The notes below the pieces were generated by a model. It was not told the DNA's origin and did no database searches. It saw only the letters and a program-made list of their open reading frames with translations. This document shows, piece by piece, positions 18,789 to 26,488 of a stretch of DNA of 64,000 nt (the stretch's first letter is position 1; each line of letters begins with the position of its first letter). This DNA comes from Nocardiopsis sp. ATB16-24 (GTDB lineage: Bacteria; Actinomycetota; Actinomycetes; Streptosporangiales; Streptosporangiaceae): the NCBI RefSeq assembly GCF_030271535.1, contig NZ_JASCXJ010000001.1, positions 310,001-374,000 on the forward strand. Reading direction: 5' to 3'. A program made the position numbers and the translations under genes.

Positions 18789-19396
18789 GCGAGACGGCAC
18801 CTCCCGCGCACGCGCCCGTCCTGACCCGTACCGACCCCCGGCTCGGCGAGTTCCGCGTCCGCCCCGTCGACCCGGAGGCCGACGCACCTCTCCTGCGCGA
18901 TTGGCTGGTCCACCCCAAGTCCCGTTTCTGGCTCATGTCCGACGTCACCGTGGACGACGTCGCCCGCGGTTACCGACGGATGGCCGCCTCCGAGCACGAG
19001 CACGCCTACGTCGGGGAGTGGCGCGGACGTCCCTGCTTCCTGGTGGAACGCTACGCACCCGCCCACAGCGAACTCGCCGAGCACTACACGGTGCTGCCCG
19101 GCGACGCGGGCATGCACTTCCTGGTGGCCCCCACCGACACCCCCGTCCACGGTTTCTCCCGCGCCGTCATCACCACCGTGATGGAGCTGATGTTCTCCGA
19201 TCCCGCCACCGAACGCGTCGTCGTCGAGCCGGACGTGCGCAACCACGCCGTCCACGTGCTCAACGCCGCGATGGGTTTCCGCGTCGTCGCGACCGTCGAC
19301 CTGAAGGACAAACGGGCCCACCTGAGCACGTGTACCCGTGAACAGTTCCGCTCCGCCCTCGCCGCGGAGGCGCACACGGCGGGAGGGGACAGATGA
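18785..19396 (+). CDS. desC: N-hydroxycadaverine acyltransferase (GNAT fold)
   Basis: The 203-residue protein is an IucB/DesC-type acyltransferase. It has [21 protein letters not shown] at the N-terminus, the [16 protein letters not shown] region and [20 protein letters not shown], the conserved C-terminal acetyl-CoA-binding part of the siderophore acyltransferase subfamily. It should acylate N-hydroxycadaverine with succinyl-CoA or acetyl-CoA. The ATG overlaps the desB stop (ATGA), and its own stop overlaps the desD ATG, so the three are translationally coupled. Confidence 0.92.
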   Translation: MSETAPPAHAPVLTRTDPRLGEFRVRPVDPEADAPLLRDWLVHPKSRFWLMSDVTVDDVARGYRRMAASEHEHAYVGEWRGRPCFLVERYAPAHSELAEHYTVLPGDAGMHFLVAPTDTPVHGFSRAVITTVMELMFSDPATERVVVEPDVRNHAVHVLNAAMGFRVVATVDLKDKRAHLSTCTREQFRSALAAEAHTAGGDR

Positions 19397-21285
19397 CCAC
19401 GCACGTGTCCGACACCGGGCCCGGTCCGAGGGCCTCGGACCCGTCGGCCCCCCGAAGCGCCCCGTTCCCGGCACACGATCTCCAGGACCCGGCGTCGGTG
19501 ACCGCCCACCTGTCACCCCAGGCGTGGGAGGCGGCCAACCGACTGCTGGCGCGCAAGGCCCTGGCCGAGTTCTCCCACGAGAGACTGCTGCGTCCCGAAC
19601 GCGGTGCCGACGGCCTGTACTCGGTCCGCGGCGACGACGGTGCCGTCGAGTACCGTTTCGCCGCACGCGTCATGGCCCTGGACCACTGGCGGATCGACGC
19701 CGACAGCATCGTCCGGCGTGACCTGCGGCGCGACGGCGCCCCCCTGCCGTTGGACGCGCTCGACCTGGTCCTGGACCTTCGTGGGTCCCTCCCCCTGGGA
19801 GAGGACGTCCTGCCCGTCTATCTGGAGGAGATCAGCAGCACCCTGGCGAGCAGTGCCTACCGCATGTCGGTCCCCGCGCTCGACGCCGCCGAGTTGGCGC
19901 GCGCGGACTTCCAGGAGATCGAGGCGGGGATGACCGAGGGCCACCCGTGCTTCGTGGCCAACAACGGCCGCCTGGGGTTCGACGCGATCGAGTACCACGC
20001 CTACGCCCCCGAGGCGGCCCACCCCGTACGACTGGTGTGGGTCGCCGCCCGCCGGGAGCGCACGGTGTTCACCTGCTCGTGGGACGTCGACCGTGACGGG
20101 CTGCTGCGGGAGGAGCTGGGCCCCGAGGTCCTGGCGTCCTTCTCCGCGCGTTTGACCGGGCTCGGGCTGGACCCCGACGACTACCACCTGATCCCGCTCC
20201 ACCCCTGGCAGTGGTGGAACCGGCTGGCGGTGACCTTCGCCGCCGACGTGGCCCGCCGCGACCTGGTGTGCCTGGGGTACGGTCCGGACGAGTATCGGGC
20301 ACAGCAGTCCATCCGCACCTTCTTCAACGCCTCGCGGCCACGGCGCCACTACGTCAAGACGGCGCTGTCGGTACTGAACATGGGTTTTCTGCGCGGGTTG
20401 TCGGCGGAGTACATGGAGGCGACCCCCGCCATCAACGACTGGGTCGCCGAACTGTTCGCGGGCGACCCGGTCCTGAGGGGGACGGGTGCCCGGATCCTGC
20501 GCGAGCGGGCGGCGGTGGGCTACCGCGCCGCGCACTACGCGCGGGCGGCTCCCCAGGGGTCGCCCTACCGGAAGATGATCGCGGCGTTGTGGCGCCAGAG
20601 CCCGGTCCCCCTGCTGAATCCGGGCGAGCGCCTGGCGACGATGGCCTCCCTGTTGCACACCGACGCGGAGGGCCGCTCACTGGCGGGGGCGTTCATCGAC
20701 GAGTCCGGGCTGGATCCGGCCGACTGGCTGCGCCGCTACCTCGACGCCTACCTCGTCCCCCTCCTGCACTCCTTCTACGCCCACGGCCTGGTGTTCATGC
20801 CGCACGGTGAGAACGTCATCCTCGTCCTACGCGACGGGGTGCCCGAGCGGGTCCTGCTCAAGGACATCGCCGAGGAGGTCGCGGTGATGGACGACCGGAC
20901 GCCCCTGCCCGCCGGGGTCGAGCGCATCCGCGCCGAGGTGCCCGAGGCCGTCCAGGTACTGTCCCTGTTCACCGACGTCTTCGACTGCTTCCTGCGCTTC
21001 CTGAACGGCATTCTCGCCGGGGAGGGCACGCTGGACGAGAACGCCTTCTGGGGCACGGTGGCCGCCTGCGTCGCCGACTACCAGGCCTCGCAGCCTCGTC
21101 TGGCCGACCGGTTCGCGCGTCACGACCTGTTCGTGGAACGCTTCCCGCTCTCGTGTCTGAACCGTCTCCAGTTGCGGAACAACCGCCAGATGGTCGATCT
21201 CCAGGACCCCTCGTCCGCGTTGCAACTGGTCGGCACGCTGGACAACCCGATCGCCCCGTTCCGGCCCGGGGACCGGGCCCGGTAG
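19393..21285 (+). CDS. desD: Desferrioxamine synthetase, IucA/IucC (NIS) family
   Basis: The 630-residue NRPS-independent siderophore synthetase shows the family landmarks GHPCFVANNGRLGFD, YHLIPLHPWQWWN, SIRTFFNASRPRRHYVKTAL and PHGENVILVLRDG followed by RVLLKDI. It uses ATP to condense N-hydroxy-N-succinylcadaverine units into linear and cyclic desferrioxamines. It is the last gene of the operon and is followed by a hairpin terminator. DesE (receptor) and DesF (reductase) homologues, which lie next to desABCD in Streptomyces, are not found on either side here. Confidence 0.94.
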   Translation: MTTHVSDTGPGPRASDPSAPRSAPFPAHDLQDPASVTAHLSPQAWEAANRLLARKALAEFSHERLLRPERGADGLYSVRGDDGAVEYRFAARVMALDHWRIDADSIVRRDLRRDGAPLPLDALDLVLDLRGSLPLGEDVLPVYLEEISSTLASSAYRMSVPALDAAELARADFQEIEAGMTEGHPCFVANNGRLGFDAIEYHAYAPEAAHPVRLVWVAARRERTVFTCSWDVDRDGLLREELGPEVLASFSARLTGLGLDPDDYHLIPLHPWQWWNRLAVTFAADVARRDLVCLGYGPDEYRAQQSIRTFFNASRPRRHYVKTALSVLNMGFLRGLSAEYMEATPAINDWVAELFAGDPVLRGTGARILRERAAVGYRAAHYARAAPQGSPYRKMIAALWRQSPVPLLNPGERLATMASLLHTDAEGRSLAGAFIDESGLDPADWLRRYLDAYLVPLLHSFYAHGLVFMPHGENVILVLRDGVPERVLLKDIAEEVAVMDDRTPLPAGVERIRAEVPEAVQVLSLFTDVFDCFLRFLNGILAGEGTLDENAFWGTVAACVADYQASQPRLADRFARHDLFVERFPLSCLNRLQLRNNRQMVDLQDPSSALQLVGTLDNPIAPFRPGDRAR

Positions 21286-21328
21286 GCCCGTCGCGCGGGC
21301 CCGGGATCCTGCCCGCGCGAAGGTCGGG

Positions 21329-21360
21329 CCCCGTGCGCTCGGTGGACCGGGCGCACGGGG
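21329..21360 (+). terminator. Hairpin terminator after desD
   Basis: CCCCGTGCGC and GCGCACGGGG form a perfect 10-bp stem with a 12-base loop, followed by TCTGTTCGTT. It lies between desD and the convergent SDR gene and can serve both. Confidence 0.65.
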
Positions 21361-21442
21361 TCTGTTCGTTGTCGGGGAGCCGGCACCGGGCGTGTGCTCG
21401 CGCATTCGCGGGAATCCGTCGGCTTGGAACCGATCGGAGGGC

Positions 21443-22207
21443 TCAGACTGCCGACCAGCCGTTGTCGACCGGCAGGACGGCGCCGCTGATGTTGCTCGCG
21501 GCGTCCGAGGCCAGGAAGACGATGGCCGCGGCGAGTTCCTCGGCCCTGGCGATCCGGCCGATGTTGGCGGCGTACGCGCCGACGACGGTCGGGCCGTCGG
21601 GGGCGGGTGCGGCGTCGACGTTGATGGAGGTGGCGGTGCCGCCGGGGGCGACCGCGTTGACCCGCACGCCCTTGTCCCGGTACATGACCGCGGTGGACTT
21701 GACCAGGCCGACCACGCCGTGTTTGGCGGCGGTGTAGGCGGTGCCGGCGGCGCTGCCCCGCAGCGAGGCCTCCGACGCGGTGAACACGATCGACCCGGCG
21801 CCCCGCTGCACCATGTGCGGCAGGACGGCGCGGGTCAGGAGGAAGGGCGCGGTCAGGTTGACGCGGATGAGGCGTTCCCAGACGGCGTCGGTGACGTCGG
21901 CGGTGGCGGACAGGTCGTCCATGATCCCGGCGTTGTTGACCAGGACGTCGATGCCGCCCAGACGGTCCAGGGCCGTCGCGACGACCTCCTCGACCACGCG
22001 CCGGTCACCGAGGTCGCCGATGACGGTCTCGGCCGTCCCACCGTCCGCGCGGATCCGCTCGGCGGTGCTCGTGGCGGTGTCGGCGTCGAGGTCGGCGACC
22101 AGGACCCTGGCGCCCTCCGCGGCGAAGCGCAGCGCGCTCGCCCTGCCGATCCCCGAACCCGCTCCGGTGACGATGACGTTGCGGTCCCGCAGCCCTGGGT
22201 CGATCAC
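21443..22207 (-). CDS. SDR family NAD(P)-dependent oxidoreductase
   Basis: The 254-residue classical short-chain dehydrogenase has the cofactor motif TGAGSGIG, NNAG, a catalytic serine in FTASEAS and YTAAK (Tyr/Lys). Asp at the end of strand 2 (LVADLDAD) suggests NAD preference. GGAGA precedes the ATG. It is divergent from a TetR gene across an intergenic region that carries a 23-bp near-perfect palindrome, so it is the likely target of that repressor. Substrate is unknown. Confidence 0.88.
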   Translation of the reverse strand: MIDPGLRDRNVIVTGAGSGIGRASALRFAAEGARVLVADLDADTATSTAERIRADGGTAETVIGDLGDRRVVEEVVATALDRLGGIDVLVNNAGIMDDLSATADVTDAVWERLIRVNLTAPFLLTRAVLPHMVQRGAGSIVFTASEASLRGSAAGTAYTAAKHGVVGLVKSTAVMYRDKGVRVNAVAPGGTATSINVDAAPAPDGPTVVGAYAANIGRIARAEELAAAIVFLASDAASNISGAVLPVDNGWSAV

Positions 22208-22288
22208 GGTGTCTCCTTTCGGGCCGTGCGGGTCGTTCCGGGGAGCACGACCAGGGGGCGCACCGCCGCTGTTCCGTCACTCTATGAC

Positions 22289-22311
22289 TATTTGTCGCTC
22301 AGTGACAAATA
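22289..22311. promoter_or_regulatory. 23-bp palindrome, probable TetR operator
   Basis: TATTTGTC and GACAAATA are perfect 8-bp arms, and the seven-base centre is also symmetrical except for one pair. A second palindrome-like site GTCACTCTATGAC lies just before it at 22276-22288. The sites sit between the divergent SDR and TetR genes. Confidence 0.7.
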
Positions 22312-22376
22312 ATATTGTGACAAGCCCGGGACCAGCCGACAGTAGGGTGGGGCCGTTTCCGGGGCGGCACGAAAGG

Positions 22377-23045
22377 ATGGCTGTGGTCGAGCAGGCGAAG
22401 ACCGCTCCTCGGTCGGGGCGAGGACGTCCGCCCATGACCGAGCGGCGCAGGGAGGCCGTGCGCCTGGAGATCGCGCGTGCCGCGGTCCGACTGTTCACCG
22501 AGAAGGGGATCGCGGGCACCACCGGCGACGACATCGCGCAGGAGATCGGCGTCTCCACGCGTACCCTGTGGCGCTACTTCCCCAACAAGGAGAGCTGTGT
22601 ACGGCCCCTGCTCACCGAGGGCCTGCGCACCATGGCCGGATATCTGCGCGCCTGCCCCCCGGACACCCCGCTCCTGGAGTACCTGGAACGCGAGCGCGTC
22701 TTCGACCACGACGAGCCGCTCGTGCACGGCCCGGTGATCGACCTGATCAGGATGACCCGAAGCGAACCCGCCCTCATGGCGGTCTGGCTGGAGGTCCACC
22801 ACTCGGCCGAGTCGGTGTTCGCCGAGATCCTCGCCGAGCGCACCGGCGCCTCCCCCGACGACCTGACGGTCCGCCTCCAGGCCGCCACCCTCAACGTGGC
22901 GCTGCGTCTGGCCGCCGAGGAACAGGTCCGTCTCTCCTCGGAGGGGCGGGGCCCCTGGACGGAGGGCCCCGGGGCCCTGGTCCGCACCGCCCTCACCGTC
23001 GCCGCCCGGGGTCTGCCCGCGTTCGATCCCCAGGGCGGCGACTGA
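22377..23045 (+). CDS. TetR family transcriptional regulator
   Basis: The 222-residue protein has an N-terminal TetR DNA-binding domain: AAVRLFTEKGIAGTTGDDIA, QEIGVSTRTLWRYFPNKES. The ligand-binding C-terminal part is divergent and gives no inducer clue. The start at ATG 22377 is chosen because the region upstream contains the operator; a GTG two codons later would have a better spaced AAGG. It probably represses itself and the divergent SDR gene through the palindrome at 22289-22311. Confidence 0.88.
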   Translation: MAVVEQAKTAPRSGRGRPPMTERRREAVRLEIARAAVRLFTEKGIAGTTGDDIAQEIGVSTRTLWRYFPNKESCVRPLLTEGLRTMAGYLRACPPDTPLLEYLERERVFDHDEPLVHGPVIDLIRMTRSEPALMAVWLEVHHSAESVFAEILAERTGASPDDLTVRLQAATLNVALRLAAEEQVRLSSEGRGPWTEGPGALVRTALTVAARGLPAFDPQGGD

Positions 23046-23156
23046 AGGACCGGGCGCCGGCCCACCGGGACGCGAGGCCGTGGCCGACGTGTGCCACGCC
23101 GGGAATCCGGGTAGCCGCGATAGCACGCATGGCGTCGGTGCGAGGGAGAAGTGTCG

Positions 23157-24167
23157 ATGCAGGTCAAGGACAGCGTGGCCGTGGTGACGGGTGCCTCCAG
23201 CGGAATCGGGCGGGCCACCGCCCTGGCTCTGGCGCGCCGAGGCGCCTCGGTGGTACTGGCCGCCCGGAGCGAGCGGGCGCTGGAGGAGGCCGCCGAGGAA
23301 TGCCGCTCCCGTGGTGGACGGGCGGTGGCCGTGCTCACCGACGTGACCGACCCCGAGGCCGTCGAGGATCTCGCCCGACGCACGGTGGAGGGGTTCGGCC
23401 ACATCGACGTGTGGGTCAACTGCGCCGCGGTGTCGCTGTTCGGTCCCTTCACCGAGGTACCGCTGGAGGACTTCCGCCGCGTGGTGGAGGTCAACCTCAT
23501 GGGCTACGTGCACGGCGCCCGTGCGGCCCTGCCCCGTTTCCGGGACCGGGGGCGCGGTGTGCTCATCGACGTCTCCTCCCTCGTGGGCGTCGTCGCCCAG
23601 CCCTACACCCACGCCTACGGGGCCTCGAAGTTCGCCGTACGCGGCCTGGGCTCCTCCCTACGACAGGAGCTGGCGTTGGAGGGGGCGGACCAGATCCACG
23701 TGTGCACCGTGCTGCCCGGGGCGGTGGACACCCCGATCTTCCAGCACGCGGCCAACTACACCGGACGCAAGGTGCTGGCGATGCCCCCGGTCTACACCCC
23801 CGAGAGCGTGGCCCGCACCATCGTGGGCGTGGTACGCAGACCCCGCGATGAGGTCGTGGCGGGACCGGTCCGGGGACTGGTCTCCCTGGCGCGCAGCGCG
23901 CCGGAGAAGGCCGAGCGCCTCATGCGTGACCAGGTCGAACGCTCCCACCTGTCCCACACCGAGTCCGCCGAGCACGGCAGCGGCAACCTGTACCGGCCCG
24001 GCGGCGGCAGCGTCCACGGAGGCTGGCACGGCGGACGACGCACCGCCGTCCGCCGACTGGTCACCGCGGGTGTGCTCGGCGGAGCCGCCGTGGCGTTCGC
24101 CCGCAGGAGCACGCGACGGGAACGAGGGCGGCGCCCGGGGCCCCTGCGCGCGGCGCTGACCCGCTGA
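23157..24167 (+). CDS. SDR family oxidoreductase with C-terminal membrane-type tail
   Basis: The 336-residue protein has a classical SDR core: TGASSGIG, cofactor loop AARSERALEE, DVSSLVG (Ser) and YGASK (Tyr/Lys). An extra C-terminal region of about 90 residues has a Gly/His-rich stretch (GGGSVHGGWHGG) and a hydrophobic segment (LVTAGVLGGAAVAFA) followed by Arg-rich residues, which suggests a membrane anchor. GAGGGAGA lies upstream of the ATG at 23157; a GTG two codons earlier is also in frame. Arg in the cofactor loop favours NADP. Function is unknown. Confidence 0.85.
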   Translation: MQVKDSVAVVTGASSGIGRATALALARRGASVVLAARSERALEEAAEECRSRGGRAVAVLTDVTDPEAVEDLARRTVEGFGHIDVWVNCAAVSLFGPFTEVPLEDFRRVVEVNLMGYVHGARAALPRFRDRGRGVLIDVSSLVGVVAQPYTHAYGASKFAVRGLGSSLRQELALEGADQIHVCTVLPGAVDTPIFQHAANYTGRKVLAMPPVYTPESVARTIVGVVRRPRDEVVAGPVRGLVSLARSAPEKAERLMRDQVERSHLSHTESAEHGSGNLYRPGGGSVHGGWHGGRRTAVRRLVTAGVLGGAAVAFARRSTRRERGRRPGPLRAALTR

Positions 24168-24378
24168 CCGCTCCACCCGACTCCGAGGAACCCGGGCCCG
24201 GCCATGGCCGGGCCTTCGCCCTTTCTTGACCGAACCGGAACCCGCCCCGTGCAACGGCTGCGTTCCCGGCATGGCCCGTGAAGGGCGGTAGGTTGCTTTT
24301 CCCGGTCGAATGAGATTCAAACCACCAATAAGCAACTCGTTGTCCAAAACGTTACTTTTTCGTTTAGTCTGAGGCGCG

Positions 24379-26052
24379 ATGCGACGTCAACCGGACGTCC
24401 GCGCAGCTCAGAGGAGTTCTCCCTTGACCCTTGGACGACGAGCCGGCCTCTCACCGCGCTGGCGCTCCCGGTGGATGGCTGTCGCTGCCGCCTCGGGGCT
24501 GATGCTCTCCACGTACGCCCTTGTCGGCGCAGCCGGATCCGACTCCGGTTCTCCCTCCGCGGCTCCCGGGGCCGGGCCCCGGTCCTTCGCCGGATGCGAG
24601 GCGACGCATGACAAGCGGCAGATGCGCGGCGCGTGGCTGACCACCGTCGGCAACATCGACTGGCCCTCCAAGCCCGGACTGAGCGCGGAGGAGCAGAAGA
24701 AGGAGATGGACGAGCGCCTGGACGAGGCGGTCGACCTCGACCTGAACACCGTCTTCCTGCACGTGCGCCCCACCGCCGACGCGGTGTACGAGTCCGACAT
24801 GGAGCCGTGGTCGAAGTACCTGACCGGTGAGCAGGGCGGCGACCCCGGATACGACCCGCTGGAGTACGCGGTGGAGGAGGCCCACAAGAGGGGCCTTGAG
24901 TTGCACGCCTGGTTCAACCCCTACCGGGTCGGCATGAACTCCGACATCGAGGAGCTCGCCGACGACCACCCGGCCAAGGAGAACCCCGACTGGCTGGTGA
25001 CCCACGGCCGGGAGGGCTACTTCGACCCGGGCAACCCGGACGTGCGCAACTGGGTGACCGACGTGATCATGGACGTGGTCGAGCGCTACGACATCGACGG
25101 CGTCCACTTCGACGACTTCTTCTACCCCTACCCCGCCGAGAACGCCACCTTCGACGACGACGAGTCGTGGGAGGAGCACGGCGAGGGCTTCGACGACCGC
25201 GACCAGTGGCGTCGTAACAACGTCAACCAGCTCATCAGGGACGTGGACGAGCGGATCGAGGAGACCAAGCCCTGGGTGCGCTTCGGGATCTCGCCGTTCG
25301 GCATCTGGCGCAACGACACCAGCGACTCCAGCGGCTCGCCGACCTCGGGCCTGGAGTCCTACTCCGCCCAGCACGCCGACACCCGCGCCTGGATTCGCGA
25401 GGAGATCATCGACTACGTCGTCCCGCAGCTGTACTGGGAGCGCGGCTTCGACGACGCCGACTACGAGAAGCTCGTGCCCTGGTGGTCCGAGGAGGTCAAG
25501 GACACCGACGTGGACCTGTACATCGGACAGGCCGCCTACCGGGCCGAGGACAAGGGCTGGAACGACAAGACCCTCAGCAAGCAGCTGGACTACTCCTCCG
25601 ACTACTCCGAGGTGGACGGTGACGTCTACTTCTCCTTCAAGTCCCTGAAGAACGTCGGGGAGAAGGCCTACGAGCGCGTGCGGGACGACCACTACGGCGA
25701 CCCCGTACTGCCGCCGCTGGCCGACGAGTCCCGCGACGGCGAGCCGACGGTGGGGGCGGTGGAGGGCCTCGACGCCACCACCGACGACGATCGTACGAAG
25801 CTGGAGTGGCAGCCGGTCGAGGGCGCACGCTCCTACGCCGTCTACAAGCTCGACTCCGAGGACGCCGCCAAGGTGGCGACGGGCGACCTGGAGCAGTACT
25901 GCGACGTGCTCTCGGAGGACAACCTCGTGGCCATGACCGGTGAGACCTCGGTGAAGGAGAAGACCGACGAGGACGCCTCCTACGTGGTCACCGCGCTGGA
26001 CGACTACCGCGTGGAGGGCCCGGCCGAGGAGGTCGTGACCCCGAAGGGCTGA
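24379..26052 (+). CDS. Secreted family-10-like glycoside hydrolase (GHL10/DUF187)
   Basis: The 557-residue protein has a signal peptide (WRSRWMAVAAASGLMLSTYA) and a GHL10/DUF187 domain at about 70-420, with the family hallmarks MRGAWLTTVGNIDWPSK, LNTVFLHVRPTADAVY, LELHAWFNPYRV and VHFDDFFYPYP containing acidic residues expected at the active site. The C-terminal 120 residues resemble a fibronectin-III-type domain. The family acts on cell-wall or exopolysaccharide glycans. A TTG at 24424 with GAGGAG seven bases upstream would give a more typical signal peptide and is a serious alternative start. The protein is unusually acidic, as is usual for exported actinobacterial enzymes. Confidence 0.88.
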   Translation: MRRQPDVRAAQRSSPLTLGRRAGLSPRWRSRWMAVAAASGLMLSTYALVGAAGSDSGSPSAAPGAGPRSFAGCEATHDKRQMRGAWLTTVGNIDWPSKPGLSAEEQKKEMDERLDEAVDLDLNTVFLHVRPTADAVYESDMEPWSKYLTGEQGGDPGYDPLEYAVEEAHKRGLELHAWFNPYRVGMNSDIEELADDHPAKENPDWLVTHGREGYFDPGNPDVRNWVTDVIMDVVERYDIDGVHFDDFFYPYPAENATFDDDESWEEHGEGFDDRDQWRRNNVNQLIRDVDERIEETKPWVRFGISPFGIWRNDTSDSSGSPTSGLESYSAQHADTRAWIREEIIDYVVPQLYWERGFDDADYEKLVPWWSEEVKDTDVDLYIGQAAYRAEDKGWNDKTLSKQLDYSSDYSEVDGDVYFSFKSLKNVGEKAYERVRDDHYGDPVLPPLADESRDGEPTVGAVEGLDATTDDDRTKLEWQPVEGARSYAVYKLDSEDAAKVATGDLEQYCDVLSEDNLVAMTGETSVKEKTDEDASYVVTALDDYRVEGPAEEVVTPKG

Positions 26053-26090
26053 TCCGACCGGGTTCGTCGAGGGCACGCGCCCGCCAGATC

Positions 26091-26125
26091 GGGGCCCGCC
26101 GCTCCTGTGAGGGACGGCGGGCCCC
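26091..26125 (+). terminator. Hairpin terminator after the GHL10 gene
   Basis: GGGGCCCGCCG and CGGCGGGCCCC form a perfect 11-bp stem with a 13-base loop, about 40 bases after the stop codon. No T-run follows. Confidence 0.65.
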
Positions 26126-26139
26126 ACCATTCGCCGCGA

Positions 26140-26189
26140 CCGTGTTCCTGTGGTCATTCTCGGCTTCGAAAGTGACCACCAGAACACGG
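26140..26189. repeat. 17-bp imperfect inverted repeat
   Basis: CCGTGTTCCTGTGGTCA (26140-26156) and TGACCACCAGAACACGG (26173-26189) pair at 15 of 17 positions around a 16-base loop. It is separate from the terminator just upstream and close to a solitary CRISPR-type repeat. It may be a second terminator, an operator, or a remnant of a mobile element end. Confidence 0.5.
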
Positions 26190-26232
26190 CCACCGTTCAT
26201 CCGCAGGCGGTTCGGTCGCGGGCGGGCTTCTG

Positions 26233-26261
26233 GGGACCATCCCCGCGTGCGCGGGGAGCAC
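26233..26261. CRISPR. Solitary 29-bp type I-E-like CRISPR repeat (no array)
   Basis: The 29 bases GGGACCATCCCCGCGTGC plus GCGGGGAGCAC match the form of actinobacterial type I-E CRISPR repeats (in reverse, GTGCTCCCCGCGCACGCGGG...), including the perfect CCCCGCG/CGCGGGG hairpin. No second copy appears 61 bases to either side, and no cas gene is in the window. It is therefore a lone repeat in the gap before pyruvate carboxylase. Confidence 0.6.
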
Positions 26262-26488
26262 GTCTTCTCGACGCGGTCGCGCTGTCCTCGGACACCTCCT
26301 CCGAGAGCCGCTGAGCCGCTCCTTCTGTGCGGTGTGTCATATCCCCGGCTCCCACCTGTGGAAAGGCCGACCCCGGATTGTCCTCCCGAACCGTCTTCTG
26401 GTTATCGTGCCCGTGTTACCCACGTCCGTGGGGCCCGGCAACGGCGCCGACCCTCGGCATGAGACATGACCGATCAGGAGGCACCGCC

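Noticed and set aside
24451..26193. 580-codon antisense ORF opposite the GHL10 gene, and similar long antisense ORFs opposite pyc and the ABC exporter
   Set aside because: Val/Gly/His/Arg-rich composition typical of antisense frames in high-GC DNA; the opposite strand has clear conserved domains.
26172..26322. Possible CRISPR array around the lone repeat
   Set aside because: Sequence one repeat-plus-spacer unit (61 bases) to each side does not resemble the repeat, so there is no array.
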